Of a DNA stretch of 11,927 nucleotides, positions 5,186-11,927 are shown in pieces; positions within the stretch are counted from its first letter, which is position 1; every line of letters begins with the position of its first letter. A program made the translations under genes and the position numbers. A model generated the notes under the pieces. It searched no databases. It worked only from the letters and a program-made list of their open reading frames with translations, and was not told the origin of the DNA. The stretch comes from Anaerolineae bacterium (GTDB lineage: Bacteria; Chloroflexota; Anaerolineae; JAADDB01). The DNA is taken from the NCBI GenBank assembly GCA_015489285.1, contig WGAA01000270.1, positions 1 through 11,927 of the forward strand, in the 5' to 3' direction.

Positions 5186-8100
5186 TCAGCGGTGGATTCC
5201 CATCGCTGCCAGGATGGCGTGAGCCCGGTTACGGGAGGCTTGGGCTTCAGCAGAACGCTCGGGCCAACTTTCATAAAGGCGGGCCAATTCCTGCCAGCCC
5301 AGAGCTTCCTCATAGCGCATCCCCAGCTCCTGGGCCAGGGCGATACTGCGGCGCAGGGCTTCTTCCGCCTCCTCCCAACGCCCCTCAGCACGATAAAGGA
5401 GTCCCAAGGTGCGATTGACATTCGCCTCGACCAGTTTGATGCTTTGCTCTGTGGCGATAGATTGCGCCTGACGACAATACCTCCACGCGGCGTCCCGCTT
5501 TCCCTGGGCGAGACGGACCTCGGCCAATAGCCGATACACATCGGCCAGAAGCCAGCCTCTGCTGTCCAACTGTTCCAACACGCGCAGGCTTTCTTGCAGC
5601 GCCCTGTCCGCGCTCTGCCAATCGCCCCGGTTGACCGCGACCTGGGCCAAGTTGCGCCAGGAGAGGGCCACACCCAAAAGAAAGCCTGTCCGTTGCCAGG
5701 TCCGTAGACACCGGCGAAACTGGGTCTCCGCCTCGTCCAGACGCCCCTGAAGAAGGTACAGTTCCCCCAAATTATTCGCAACCGTCGCCTGCTGGTCGAC
5801 GAACCCTATACGGGTGGCGATCTCCAAGCTGTGGAGGTACATCCTCTCTGCCCGGTTCAGGTCGCCCAGGTAGTAATAGACGGCCGCGAGGCTGTTGCTT
5901 GCCATGGATTCCTGGCGCAAATCCCCCAGGCGCTTGCACAGCTCCAGGCTCATCTCGTAATCCTTTACCGCAGTGCGCAGATCCCCGGCTCCCGTGTGAA
6001 TCGTGCCCAAGAGCCTGTACGCGTGGGCCTGCTCGGGCAGGGCCCCTATGCGCTCGGCGATGTCACGCGCGGTTTGGCATTGCTCCAGCGCCTCGTGGAT
6101 TTGACCACGCCGATAAGCAATTCCCGCGGCCAGCAGGAGAACACGGGCCAGCTCGGGGGAATCCTCCCCTTGTAGACGCTGTTGGGCTCGGTCGAGCCAA
6201 TCCAGGGCCACATTGTACTCCCCCTTATCCACGTGGATGCTCGCAATTTTGCGGTATATGTCGGCCACTCGGCGCTCGTTCCCCTTATGCCGCAGCCAAA
6301 TTTCCAGGGCGCTGGAATAGGCCTCCAAAGCCTGGGCGTAGGACCCCATGCTGTGGTGGATATCCCCGCGGTACTCGTGAATGCGCACCCGTTCCTCCTC
6401 GTCCGCATACGTCAACAAACGCTCATAGAGGGCAAGGGCCTGTTCGTTTTGGTAATTCAATCGCGCCTGGTCTGCCGCTTTGCGCAGGTAAAAGCGCGCC
6501 TTATCCGCGTCCTCCCCTTGCTCGAAATGATAGGCCAGATCCGCGTAATAAGGGGTAAGATCCTCCTTGTGGACGGCCTCGATGGCGGCTCCGGCACGGC
6601 GGTGTAGCCGGCGTAACCGGTCACGCATCTGCATGTGATAAGCCACGTTGCGCAGCATGGGCTGCAAGAACACATAATGCACCTCATCGAGGGGACGCCA
6701 TATGCGTTCCGTCTCCGCGGCGCGAACAAGACTGGGCAGGGTCGAGGGGCGCTCCACCATATGCGCGAGCACGGGGTACTCGAACTCCTGCCCCAACACC
6801 GACGCGGTCTGAACGACCTCCCGCACGGGCGGAGGGAGCTGGTCCAACCTCGACGAGAGGACCGCGTCCACCGTCGTGGGAACGTCCCCCAGGTGGGGTT
6901 TGGCCAGGGTGAGGGCATCGGGTAACTCATCCGCGAGGACAAAGGCCCCCCGTTCCCGTAAGTACTGGATCAGCTGTTCCAGGAAGAGGGGGTTCCCGCC
7001 GCTGGTTTCGTAAAGGAACCGACCGGCCTCCTCGGTAAGGGGCCGTCCCAGGAGGGATTCGGCCAGGGTTTGCGTTTCCTCCTTGGAGAAGGGGAGAAGG
7101 CGTATCTCCGTCCACAAGTTGGATGAGGCCGCGGGCAGATTTGCGCCGCGCGCGTCGGTCCGCGCGCTCACGAGCACGGCCACCGGCCAGGAGGCGAGCT
7201 CGGTGGTCATGCGCTCCAGCAGCGTGAGGGAGTCCCGGTCCAGATGGTGGCCCCCGTCCACTTCCACGATAAGGGGGCGGAGCAAGCTCAACGCCTTGAA
7301 GAAGTTGATGAGCGCGAGCAGCGTATTTTCGAAGCGGAGCTCCGGTTCCAGCTGTTCGTACAGCGTGTCCTCGCGGTGCAATCCCACGAGAGCGGCAAGC
7401 ATGGAGGCGGTGCGTTTCAACTCCGCCGCGATGTTCTGACCCGTCTCATCGTGGGGGAGCGAACGGAGGAGGTTGCGGAGCGCGCGCTCGAAGGCCGTCC
7501 AGTTCTCCTCCGGTGAATGGTCGGGACTTTGATGGAAGTAATGGCGTAATGCGTGGACGAAGGGGTTGAGTGAAGAACGCAGGATGTCATCCACCGGGCA
7601 GTGGAGCCAGAAGAACGTGTGTTCCGCGCTCAACCGACTCCGCAGCTCTGCCAGGAGTCGGGTTTTGCCGATACCCGCTTCCCCGTACACGAGGATGTAC
7701 CGGGAGCCCTTCTCCTGTTCCCACAGCGGATGCAAGGCCTCCTCCAACCGCTGTAACTCCTTGTCCCGTCCTACAAAGGGGGACGGTTCCGCCGAGGGCG
7801 TGAGTCCTGCACGTCGGCCCAACAGGCGGTACATGAGGATGGCCCGGCGTTTGCCCTTGACGTGCCGTCGTCCCAGGGTGGCGAAAGTATAGCGGGATTT
7901 GGCCTCACGGTACACGCGGGCATCGGTAAGCACCTGTCCCCAACTCGCGGAGGTCATCAACCGTGAGGAGAGGTTGACCACATCGCCGATGGCCGTGTAC
8001 TCACATCGAGCCCGTCCGCCGACAAAGCCCGTGTACGCGGTCCCGAACGTCATCCCCGCTCGCCAGGGAGGACGGGGTGCCCGTTCGCGCAGGGCCAAAA

Positions 8101-9013
8101 GGAATTCGACGGCACGTTCCACGTTGTTCTCGTGGGCGATGGGGGCACCGAACAGGACGAGAATGACGTTGCCCTTGTCGCCGAAGTCCACCTTGTTGAA
8201 ATACCCCCCGTAGATCTCGCTCAGGGCCATGACCTGGGAGACGAAATCGTCCAGGGCGGATGGGGTATCCGGTTCCTGGAAGGAGATGAAGACACTGCAC
8301 ACGTTGCGGAATTCCGCGGGGAGGGTCAAGTGCAGAATACTTTCGGGCACGAAGGGGGTCAGCTGTTCCTCCCGTAGGGGAGGCAATTCCCCCGCCTTTG
8401 GGGGCAGGTCGTACGCGTGGTCCAGGAGGCGATGCGTATCTTCGACGGCTTTTCCCCGTACATGAGTTGAGATGAGGGGCCAGAGCCGGGCGCTTGCCAT
8501 AATGTGACCGGCACGGGCACGAGCTTCCGCGTGGGCGCTGCCGTCCACGGCCGGACCGCGAAAGTAAAACGTGCGCGTGTGGTCGTGTCCCAAAATACCC
8601 CATTCCACCCGGCCCACATCCAGGCCGACCTTCACCGCGAGGGAGAACGTTCCCAACCGGGTGAACAAGCGGCCGCGTTGGCTCATGATATCCTGAATGT
8701 TGAAAGCGGCCACCACGGCTTGGGGAACGCTATCGTCGGTGTTGATGGGAAAAAGAGCGGTAAACGCATCCCCCGCGAAGGTGGAGACAAACCCCCCGCG
8801 GGCGTACACTTCAGCAATGATGGGGTCGAAAATGCGGTTGATGACATCCGTGAGGACCTCGATGCCCTCGCGGCCGTACTGGATGAGCACATCGCTCAGG
8901 GAGGAGAAGCCGGAGACATCGATGAACATGGCCACGGCATCGAAGTGGCCGTGGAATCGTCCGGCCTCATAATTCTGCACAATCCAATGGGGGACCAACC
9001 GTCGTAGCGTCAT
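5186..9013 (-). CDS. Soluble-adenylyl-cyclase-like protein: two cyclase domains, NTPase, TPR tail
   Basis: This is a 1275-residue multidomain regulator. Class III cyclase domain 1 (about residues 20-185) has both metal-binding aspartates, Asp32 in MFIDVSGF and Asp82 in [11 protein letters not shown], but lacks the transition-state Asn and Arg. Cyclase domain 2 (about 235-400) lacks the first metal Asp (VFISF) but keeps Asn347 and Arg351 in [14 protein letters not shown], plus a [11 protein letters not shown] segment like that of mammalian ADCY10. Together they could form one active site within one chain. Next is a STAND-like NTPase with Walker A GEAGIGKT (444-451) and the Walker B-like [13 protein letters not shown] (from about 580), then about ten TPR-type helical repeats (about 835-1260). 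There are no membrane helices. I chose the ATG at 9013, since it begins [10 protein letters not shown] close to the domain; a TTG at 9061 would add 16 polar residues. GAGGAGGGG lies about 20 bases before this ATG, farther than usual. It probably makes cAMP (or cGMP) in response to a ligand sensed by the NTPase/TPR part. Confidence 0.9.
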   Translation of the reverse strand: MTLRRLVPHWIVQNYEAGRFHGHFDAVAMFIDVSGFSSLSDVLIQYGREGIEVLTDVINRIFDPIIAEVYARGGFVSTFAGDAFTALFPINTDDSVPQAVVAAFNIQDIMSQRGRLFTRLGTFSLAVKVGLDVGRVEWGILGHDHTRTFYFRGPAVDGSAHAEARARAGHIMASARLWPLISTHVRGKAVEDTHRLLDHAYDLPPKAGELPPLREEQLTPFVPESILHLTLPAEFRNVCSVFISFQEPDTPSALDDFVSQVMALSEIYGGYFNKVDFGDKGNVILVLFGAPIAHENNVERAVEFLLALRERAPRPPWRAGMTFGTAYTGFVGGRARCEYTAIGDVVNLSSRLMTSASWGQVLTDARVYREAKSRYTFATLGRRHVKGKRRAILMYRLLGRRAGLTPSAEPSPFVGRDKELQRLEEALHPLWEQEKGSRYILVYGEAGIGKTRLLAELRSRLSAEHTFFWLHCPVDDILRSSLNPFVHALRHYFHQSPDHSPEENWTAFERALRNLLRSLPHDETGQNIAAELKRTASMLAALVGLHREDTLYEQLEPELRFENTLLALINFFKALSLLRPLIVEVDGGHHLDRDSLTLLERMTTELASWPVAVLVSARTDARGANLPAASSNLWTEIRLLPFSKEETQTLAESLLGRPLTEEAGRFLYETSGGNPLFLEQLIQYLRERGAFVLADELPDALTLAKPHLGDVPTTVDAVLSSRLDQLPPPVREVVQTASVLGQEFEYPVLAHMVERPSTLPSLVRAAETERIWRPLDEVHYVFLQPMLRNVAYHMQMRDRLRRLHRRAGAAIEAVHKEDLTPYYADLAYHFEQGEDADKARFYLRKAADQARLNYQNEQALALYERLLTYADEEERVRIHEYRGDIHHSMGSYAQALEAYSSALEIWLRHKGNERRVADIYRKIASIHVDKGEYNVALDWLDRAQQRLQGEDSPELARVLLLAAGIAYRRGQIHEALEQCQTARDIAERIGALPEQAHAYRLLGTIHTGAGDLRTAVKDYEMSLELCKRLGDLRQESMASNSLAAVYYYLGDLNRAERMYLHSLEIATRIGFVDQQATVANNLGELYLLQGRLDEAETQFRRCLRTWQRTGFLLGVALSWRNLAQVAVNRGDWQSADRALQESLRVLEQLDSRGWLLADVYRLLAEVRLAQGKRDAAWRYCRQAQSIATEQSIKLVEANVNRTLGLLYRAEGRWEEAEEALRRSIALAQELGMRYEEALGWQELARLYESWPERSAEAQASRNRAHAILAAMGIHR

Positions 9014-9093
9014 CGTTTTTCCCGCGCCCTTATCCCCTCCTCTCGTTCTGCTCACCTGCAAGGGGTGGGGGAGAGCCGAAATGCAGGTTCCCG

Positions 9094-9113
9094 ACCACTC
9101 TCGTGGTATTATA
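9094..9113. promoter_or_regulatory. Overlapping divergent promoter core with palindrome
   Basis: Between the divergent cyclase and AIM24 genes, the plus strand has an extended -10, TGG-TATTAT (9104-9112). The minus strand has a consensus TATAAT (9113-9108) over the same bases. Just left of them is the palindrome ACCAC-TCTC-GTGGT (9094-9107), which could bind a regulator. The -35 regions are weak on both strands (minus: TTCTTC at 9136-9131, spacing 17). Because the two -10 boxes overlap, polymerase could occupy only one promoter at a time. Confidence 0.4.
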
Positions 9114-9153
9114 ACCCGTGTCAGGAGGGAGAAGAATTTCCCATCTCCAAACC

Positions 9154-9159
9154 AAGGAG
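9154..9159 (+). promoter_or_regulatory. Ribosome binding site fixing the AIM24-family start
   Basis: AAGGAG lies 6 bases before the ATG at 9166. An upstream in-frame GTG at 9118 would add 16 residues and put this site inside the coding region, and it would begin only a few bases after the candidate -10. The ATG at 9166 is therefore preferred. Confidence 0.7.
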
Positions 9160-9165
9160 CGTACC

Positions 9166-9936
9166 ATGAGCGACGTAGTGGATTACACCGTTATCGGTGA
9201 CGACTTGCAATTGGTAGAGGTGCACCTGGATCCCGGCGAAGGGGTTCAGGCGGAAGCGGGTGCCATGCTGTACATGACCGCAGGGGTGGAGATGCAAACC
9301 ACCACGGGCGGCGGTTTGCTCAAAGGGCTGAAACGGGCGTTGGCCGGGGAGAGCTTCTTCATCACAACGTTCACGAATCGAGGGCGGGAAAAGGCGACGG
9401 TGGCCTTTGCGGCCCCTTATCCGGGAAAAATCATCCCCGTCAACCTGGCAGAAGTGGGCGGTGAATTCCTCTGCCAGAAGGATTCGTTCCTTGCGGCGGC
9501 CTCCGGCATCGACATCTCTATCGCCTTCACCAGGCGGTTGGGGGCAGGATTGTTCGGCGGGGAGGGGTTCATCCTCGAGCGCTTGCGGGGGGACGGTTTG
9601 ACCTTCCTCCACGCAGGGGGGACCATCATCGAGAAACACCTGGGGCCGGGGGAGCATTTGCGCGTCGACACGGGATGTCTCGTGGGCTTTGCCCCATCGG
9701 TCCAATACGACATTCAATTCGTCGGCGGGTTCCGCAATGCCCTCTTCGGCGGTGAGGGGATCTTCCTGGCCCGCCTCACCGGCCCCGGTCTGGTCTACCT
9801 GCAGAGTTTGCCCTTCTCCCGCCTGGCGGACCGCATTTTCGCGGCCAAGCGGAGCCCCCGGGGCGAGCGTAAAGGAGTGGGGGGCATAGGAGGCCACGTC
9901 CTCGGTTCCCTGCTGGGTGGAGACACGGACTTTTAG
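9166..9936 (+). CDS. AIM24 / TIGR00266 family protein
   Basis: This 256-residue protein is made almost wholly of beta strands and Gly-rich turns. Family hallmarks are visible: EAGAMLYMTAGVEMQT (about 30-45), GGGLLKGLKRALAGESFFIT (about 48-67), FLAAASGIDISIAF, the repeated GLFGGEGF.LERL.G and ALFGGEGIFLARLTGPG.VYLQSLPFSRL, and a Gly-rich end. The fold is a double beta-helix related to the mitochondrial biogenesis protein Aim24 of yeast. Bacterial members have no established reaction and are often found near membrane or stress genes. There is no signal peptide or membrane helix, so it is probably cytosolic. It is divergent from the cyclase gene with a shared 150-base promoter region. Its stop codon overlaps the stop of the convergent DUF192 gene. 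Confidence 0.9.
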   Translation: MSDVVDYTVIGDDLQLVEVHLDPGEGVQAEAGAMLYMTAGVEMQTTTGGGLLKGLKRALAGESFFITTFTNRGREKATVAFAAPYPGKIIPVNLAEVGGEFLCQKDSFLAAASGIDISIAFTRRLGAGLFGGEGFILERLRGDGLTFLHAGGTIIEKHLGPGEHLRVDTGCLVGFAPSVQYDIQFVGGFRNALFGGEGIFLARLTGPGLVYLQSLPFSRLADRIFAAKRSPRGERKGVGGIGGHVLGSLLGGDTDF

Positions 9937-10331
9937 GGGGCCTCAGCGTCCCCCGGGGGTTCCCCGTGCATTTGAGGGGCGCGGACGCGTTCCAAGGCGA
10001 GGACATCGCCCACACGGGTACGTGTGCTCGCCACCGTCCCCGCGGGGACTTCGATGACCGCGTGAGCTTTGCCGCGGATTCGGCCGAATCGCCAGGGCCG
10101 CAGGTCTTCGTCGACGTCGATGACCCGCCAGGCGGCGTCCACGTACACCACGTCGATGGGGAAGCGCATCCACCAGGTGTGGACGCCCTTGCTGGGCACG
10201 ATGACGAGCCCCTCTCCCGGCGCCAGTGACCTTCGTCCCATCAATCCCAGAAGCCGGGAGAGGAACGTGTCTGCCAGGCGGCCCCGGGTGATGAGGTATG
10301 TCTCCCGGGTGATATTGCGTACCCGGATCAT
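9933..10331 (-). CDS. DUF192 family protein
   Basis: This 132-residue protein matches the DUF192 family (PF02643). RLADTFLSRLLGLMGRRSL corresponds to the family's conserved 'GLM-R' segment, and GVHTWWMRFPIDVVYVD to its F/W-WM-PID-V-D core. These are followed by a Val-rich strand region with HAVIEVPAGTV. The function is unknown. Many family members carry a signal peptide or lipobox and are secreted, but this one starts directly with MIRVRNITRETYL and has no export signal. The ATG shares bases with the cpaF-like stop (ATGA, 10331-10328), so translation is probably coupled. A longer in-frame extension upstream would lie antisense-free inside cpaF but encodes a low-complexity Arg/Gly/His-rich peptide, so I reject it. 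The stop overlaps the AIM24 gene stop on the other strand. Confidence 0.88.
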   Translation of the reverse strand: MIRVRNITRETYLITRGRLADTFLSRLLGLMGRRSLAPGEGLVIVPSKGVHTWWMRFPIDVVYVDAAWRVIDVDEDLRPWRFGRIRGKAHAVIEVPAGTVASTRTRVGDVLALERVRAPQMHGEPPGDAEAP

Positions 10332-11719
10332 CGCCCCCTCACATTGGGCAGGCCGAAAATGTCCGGTGGCAGGTGGACGTTGTAGTCGGCCAGGCGTTCC
10401 ACCAATCGGGGCCGGATGCCCGTAGGACGGAGCTCTCCGATGATCTTCCCCCTCTCGAACCCCTCGATCTCGAAGGTGAAAATGTCCTGTAGCAGGATGG
10501 TGTCCCCCTCCAACCCGACGACCTCTGTCGCTGCGACCACCTTGCGGGAACCGTCCCGCAGGCGGGACACGTGAATGACCAGGTCGATGGCCGAAGCGAT
10601 CTGCTGTCGAATGGCCCGCAAGGGGAGATCCATCCCGGCCATCAGGACCATCGTTTCCAGGCGGGAGAAGGTATCCCGGGGCCCGTTGGAGTGCAACGTG
10701 GTCATGGAGCCATCGTGGCCGGTGTTCATCGCCTGGAGCATGTCCAGGGCTTCTCCTCCTCGCACCTCCCCTACGATGATGCGATCCGGGCGCATGCGCA
10801 GGGCGTTGATGACCAGGTCCCGGATGTGGATGGCCCCTTTGCCTTCCACGTTCGGGGGGCGGGCTTCCAAGCGCACCACGTGTTCCTGTTGGAGCTGGAG
10901 TTCGGCCGCGTCTTCGATGGTGATAATGCGCTCGTTGGACGGGATATATCCGGAAAGGATGTTGAGCATCGTCGTCTTCCCTGAGCCCGTTCCTCCGGAC
11001 ACAATGATGTTCGCCCGTCCCTTCACAACGGCCTCCGCGAAAATGGCGAAGTCCCGGGTGACCGAACCGAACTTGATGAGGTCCTCCATGGTGAGACGGC
11101 GACGGAAGAACTTGCGGATGGTGATACAAGGGCCGTTGAGGGAGAGGGGTGGGATAACGATGTTCACGCGGGAACCGTCGGGTAACCGGGCATCCACCAT
11201 GGGGGAGCTTTCATCCACTCGACGTCCCAAAGGGGCAACGATGCGCTCGATGATGCGCATCACGTGGTCTTCGTCCACGAACTTGATGGGGGTCAACACG
11301 ATATGCCCTTGCCGTTCCACGTAGATCTGGTGGGGGCCGTTGACCATGATCTCGGTGATTGTGGGGTCCTCGAGGAGGGGTTGAATGGGGCCGTATCCCA
11401 GGATCTCCGCCACGATGAGGGTGAGCAGGCGTTCTCGTTCCCTGCGGGTGGTTACGATGTGTTTTTCCACCAGCGCGCGTTCCAGTATGGGGCGAATGAT
11501 GCGTTTGCCCTCCTCGATTTGCCCCATTTGCAGGCGTACCCCCTGGCGCAGCAGTTCCTCTTGAACGTATTGCCGTACAGCATCGAAATACGGGGGCAGG
11601 GCATAGGCCTCCAGGTCGGCAACCAATGCCGCGGGCCCGGTGGGCTCCAGGGGCTCCTCACCGGGTTTGGCGGAAGGGGTGACCTTGGGCGACTCGGGTG
11701 TCTTTCGGAACAATCCCAT
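10328..11719 (-). CDS. cpaF: CpaF/TadA-type secretion and pilus-assembly ATPase
   Basis: This 463-residue protein is a GspE/VirB11-superfamily hexameric ATPase that powers type IVb (Flp/Tad) pilus assembly or related secretion. An N-terminal helical domain (about 30-110) precedes the conserved ILGYGPIQPLLEDPTITEIM (106-125). The ATPase core has Walker A GGTGSGKT (242-249), the Asp box IITIEDAAEL (265-274), the Walker B-like RPDRIIVGEVRGGE (310-323) and the His box GHDGSMTTLHSN (334-345); all key residues are present. The first 28 residues are Pro/Glu-rich and probably disordered. AGGAGG lies 8 bases before the ATG. It follows a TolB-like gene after 13 bases and overlaps the DUF192 gene. The platform genes tadB and tadC that usually follow are not here, so it is either an isolated family member or has partners elsewhere. 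Confidence 0.93.
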   Translation of the reverse strand: MGLFRKTPESPKVTPSAKPGEEPLEPTGPAALVADLEAYALPPYFDAVRQYVQEELLRQGVRLQMGQIEEGKRIIRPILERALVEKHIVTTRRERERLLTLIVAEILGYGPIQPLLEDPTITEIMVNGPHQIYVERQGHIVLTPIKFVDEDHVMRIIERIVAPLGRRVDESSPMVDARLPDGSRVNIVIPPLSLNGPCITIRKFFRRRLTMEDLIKFGSVTRDFAIFAEAVVKGRANIIVSGGTGSGKTTMLNILSGYIPSNERIITIEDAAELQLQQEHVVRLEARPPNVEGKGAIHIRDLVINALRMRPDRIIVGEVRGGEALDMLQAMNTGHDGSMTTLHSNGPRDTFSRLETMVLMAGMDLPLRAIRQQIASAIDLVIHVSRLRDGSRKVVAATEVVGLEGDTILLQDIFTFEIEGFERGKIIGELRPTGIRPRLVERLADYNVHLPPDIFGLPNVRGR

Positions 11720-11732
11720 CCCTCACACCTCC

Positions 11733-11927
11733 TCATCGACCGTCGAGTCCTGAGAACAAATCCGCGCGTAACCACACGGGGTCCCAGTCCTCGTACGTGT
11801 TCCGACTGATGTTATGGGGGTGACTGCCGTCCGCGTTCATCACCCAGATCTGAGGGTGACCGGTAACGCGGTTGGACCAGAAGGCGATGTACTTTCCATC
11901 CGGGGACCAGGTGGGGCTTTTATCCCA
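11733..11927 (-). CDS. TolB/PD40 beta-propeller protein, C-terminal end (5' end outside window)
   Basis: The frame enters from the right edge of the window and ends at TGA 11735-11733, giving the last 64 residues. It contains one full propeller-blade motif, TWSPDGKYIAFWSNR, then QIWVMNADGSHPHNISR, then the start of another blade, DWDPVWLR. These are PD40 (TolB-like) repeats that build beta-propellers, usually in extracytoplasmic or sensor proteins. Any signal peptide or enzymatic domain would lie outside the window. The stop is 13 bases before the cpaF start, so it belongs to the same operon, and the protein may be a partner or cargo of the CpaF system. Confidence 0.8.
   Translation of the reverse strand, partial: WDKSPTWSPDGKYIAFWSNRVTGHPQIWVMNADGSHPHNISRNTYEDWDPVWLRADLFSGLDGR

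Noticed and set aside
9121..9897. Long minus-strand ORF (258 codons)
   Set aside because: It is antisense to the AIM24-family gene, which has a good ribosome binding site and clear family motifs; this is an artefact of GC-rich third positions.
10332..11129. N-terminal extension of the DUF192 frame into cpaF
   Set aside because: The extra sequence is Arg/Gly/His-rich out-of-frame cpaF; the DUF192 domain starts right at the coupled ATG at 10331.
10575..11324. Long plus-strand ORF (249 codons)
   Set aside because: It is antisense to cpaF with Arg/Ser/Met-rich composition and no motif.

Overview
The window looks like a chromosomal segment of a GC-rich, probably thermophilic member of the Chloroflexota (Anaerolineae or Thermoflexia type). 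This is an inference from gene content: a giant cyclase/ATPase/TPR regulator, a lone CpaF-type ATPase, an AIM24-family protein, ABC-2 exporters with tandem permeases, and remnants of transposases and a TumE-type toxin. No rRNA, tRNA or CRISPR array was seen.

Left part (1-932): the 3' end of an unidentified plus-strand gene is followed by a gene graveyard. It holds a compact element of four hairpins enclosed by a longer imperfect inverted repeat (256-416), a short IS256-type transposase remnant, and the 3' half of a NarL/LuxR-type response regulator gene broken by two frameshifts.

Second part (949-3526, minus strand): an ABC exporter operon of one ATP-binding protein and two paralogous six-helix permeases. 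Its promoter region has a perfect palindrome over the likely -10 box. The end of the first permease gene runs into a low-complexity CGCAAAGA-type repeat that now encodes its C-terminus.

Third part (about 3560-4650): a second graveyard, visibly less GC-rich, with a LysM fragment, a transposase C-terminal fragment and the C-terminal half of a TumE toxin. I see no intact gene here.

Right part (4680-11927): dense, GC-rich, intact genes. On the minus strand a 1275-residue protein has the layout of mammalian soluble adenylyl cyclase (two cyclase domains, NTPase, TPR tail), and a Nudix hydrolase gene follows 32 bases downstream, probably in the same transcript. Divergent from it is an AIM24-family gene, and the two share a 150-base intergenic region in which their candidate -10 boxes overlap. 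Converging on the AIM24 gene is a minus-strand operon of a TolB/PD40 beta-propeller protein (5' end outside the window), a CpaF/TadA-type secretion ATPase and a DUF192 protein. These are tightly spaced: 13 bases, then an ATGA stop/start overlap.

The most interesting points are the soluble-cyclase-like regulator, whose one predicted active site is split between complementary domains, and the compact hairpin element near the left end.
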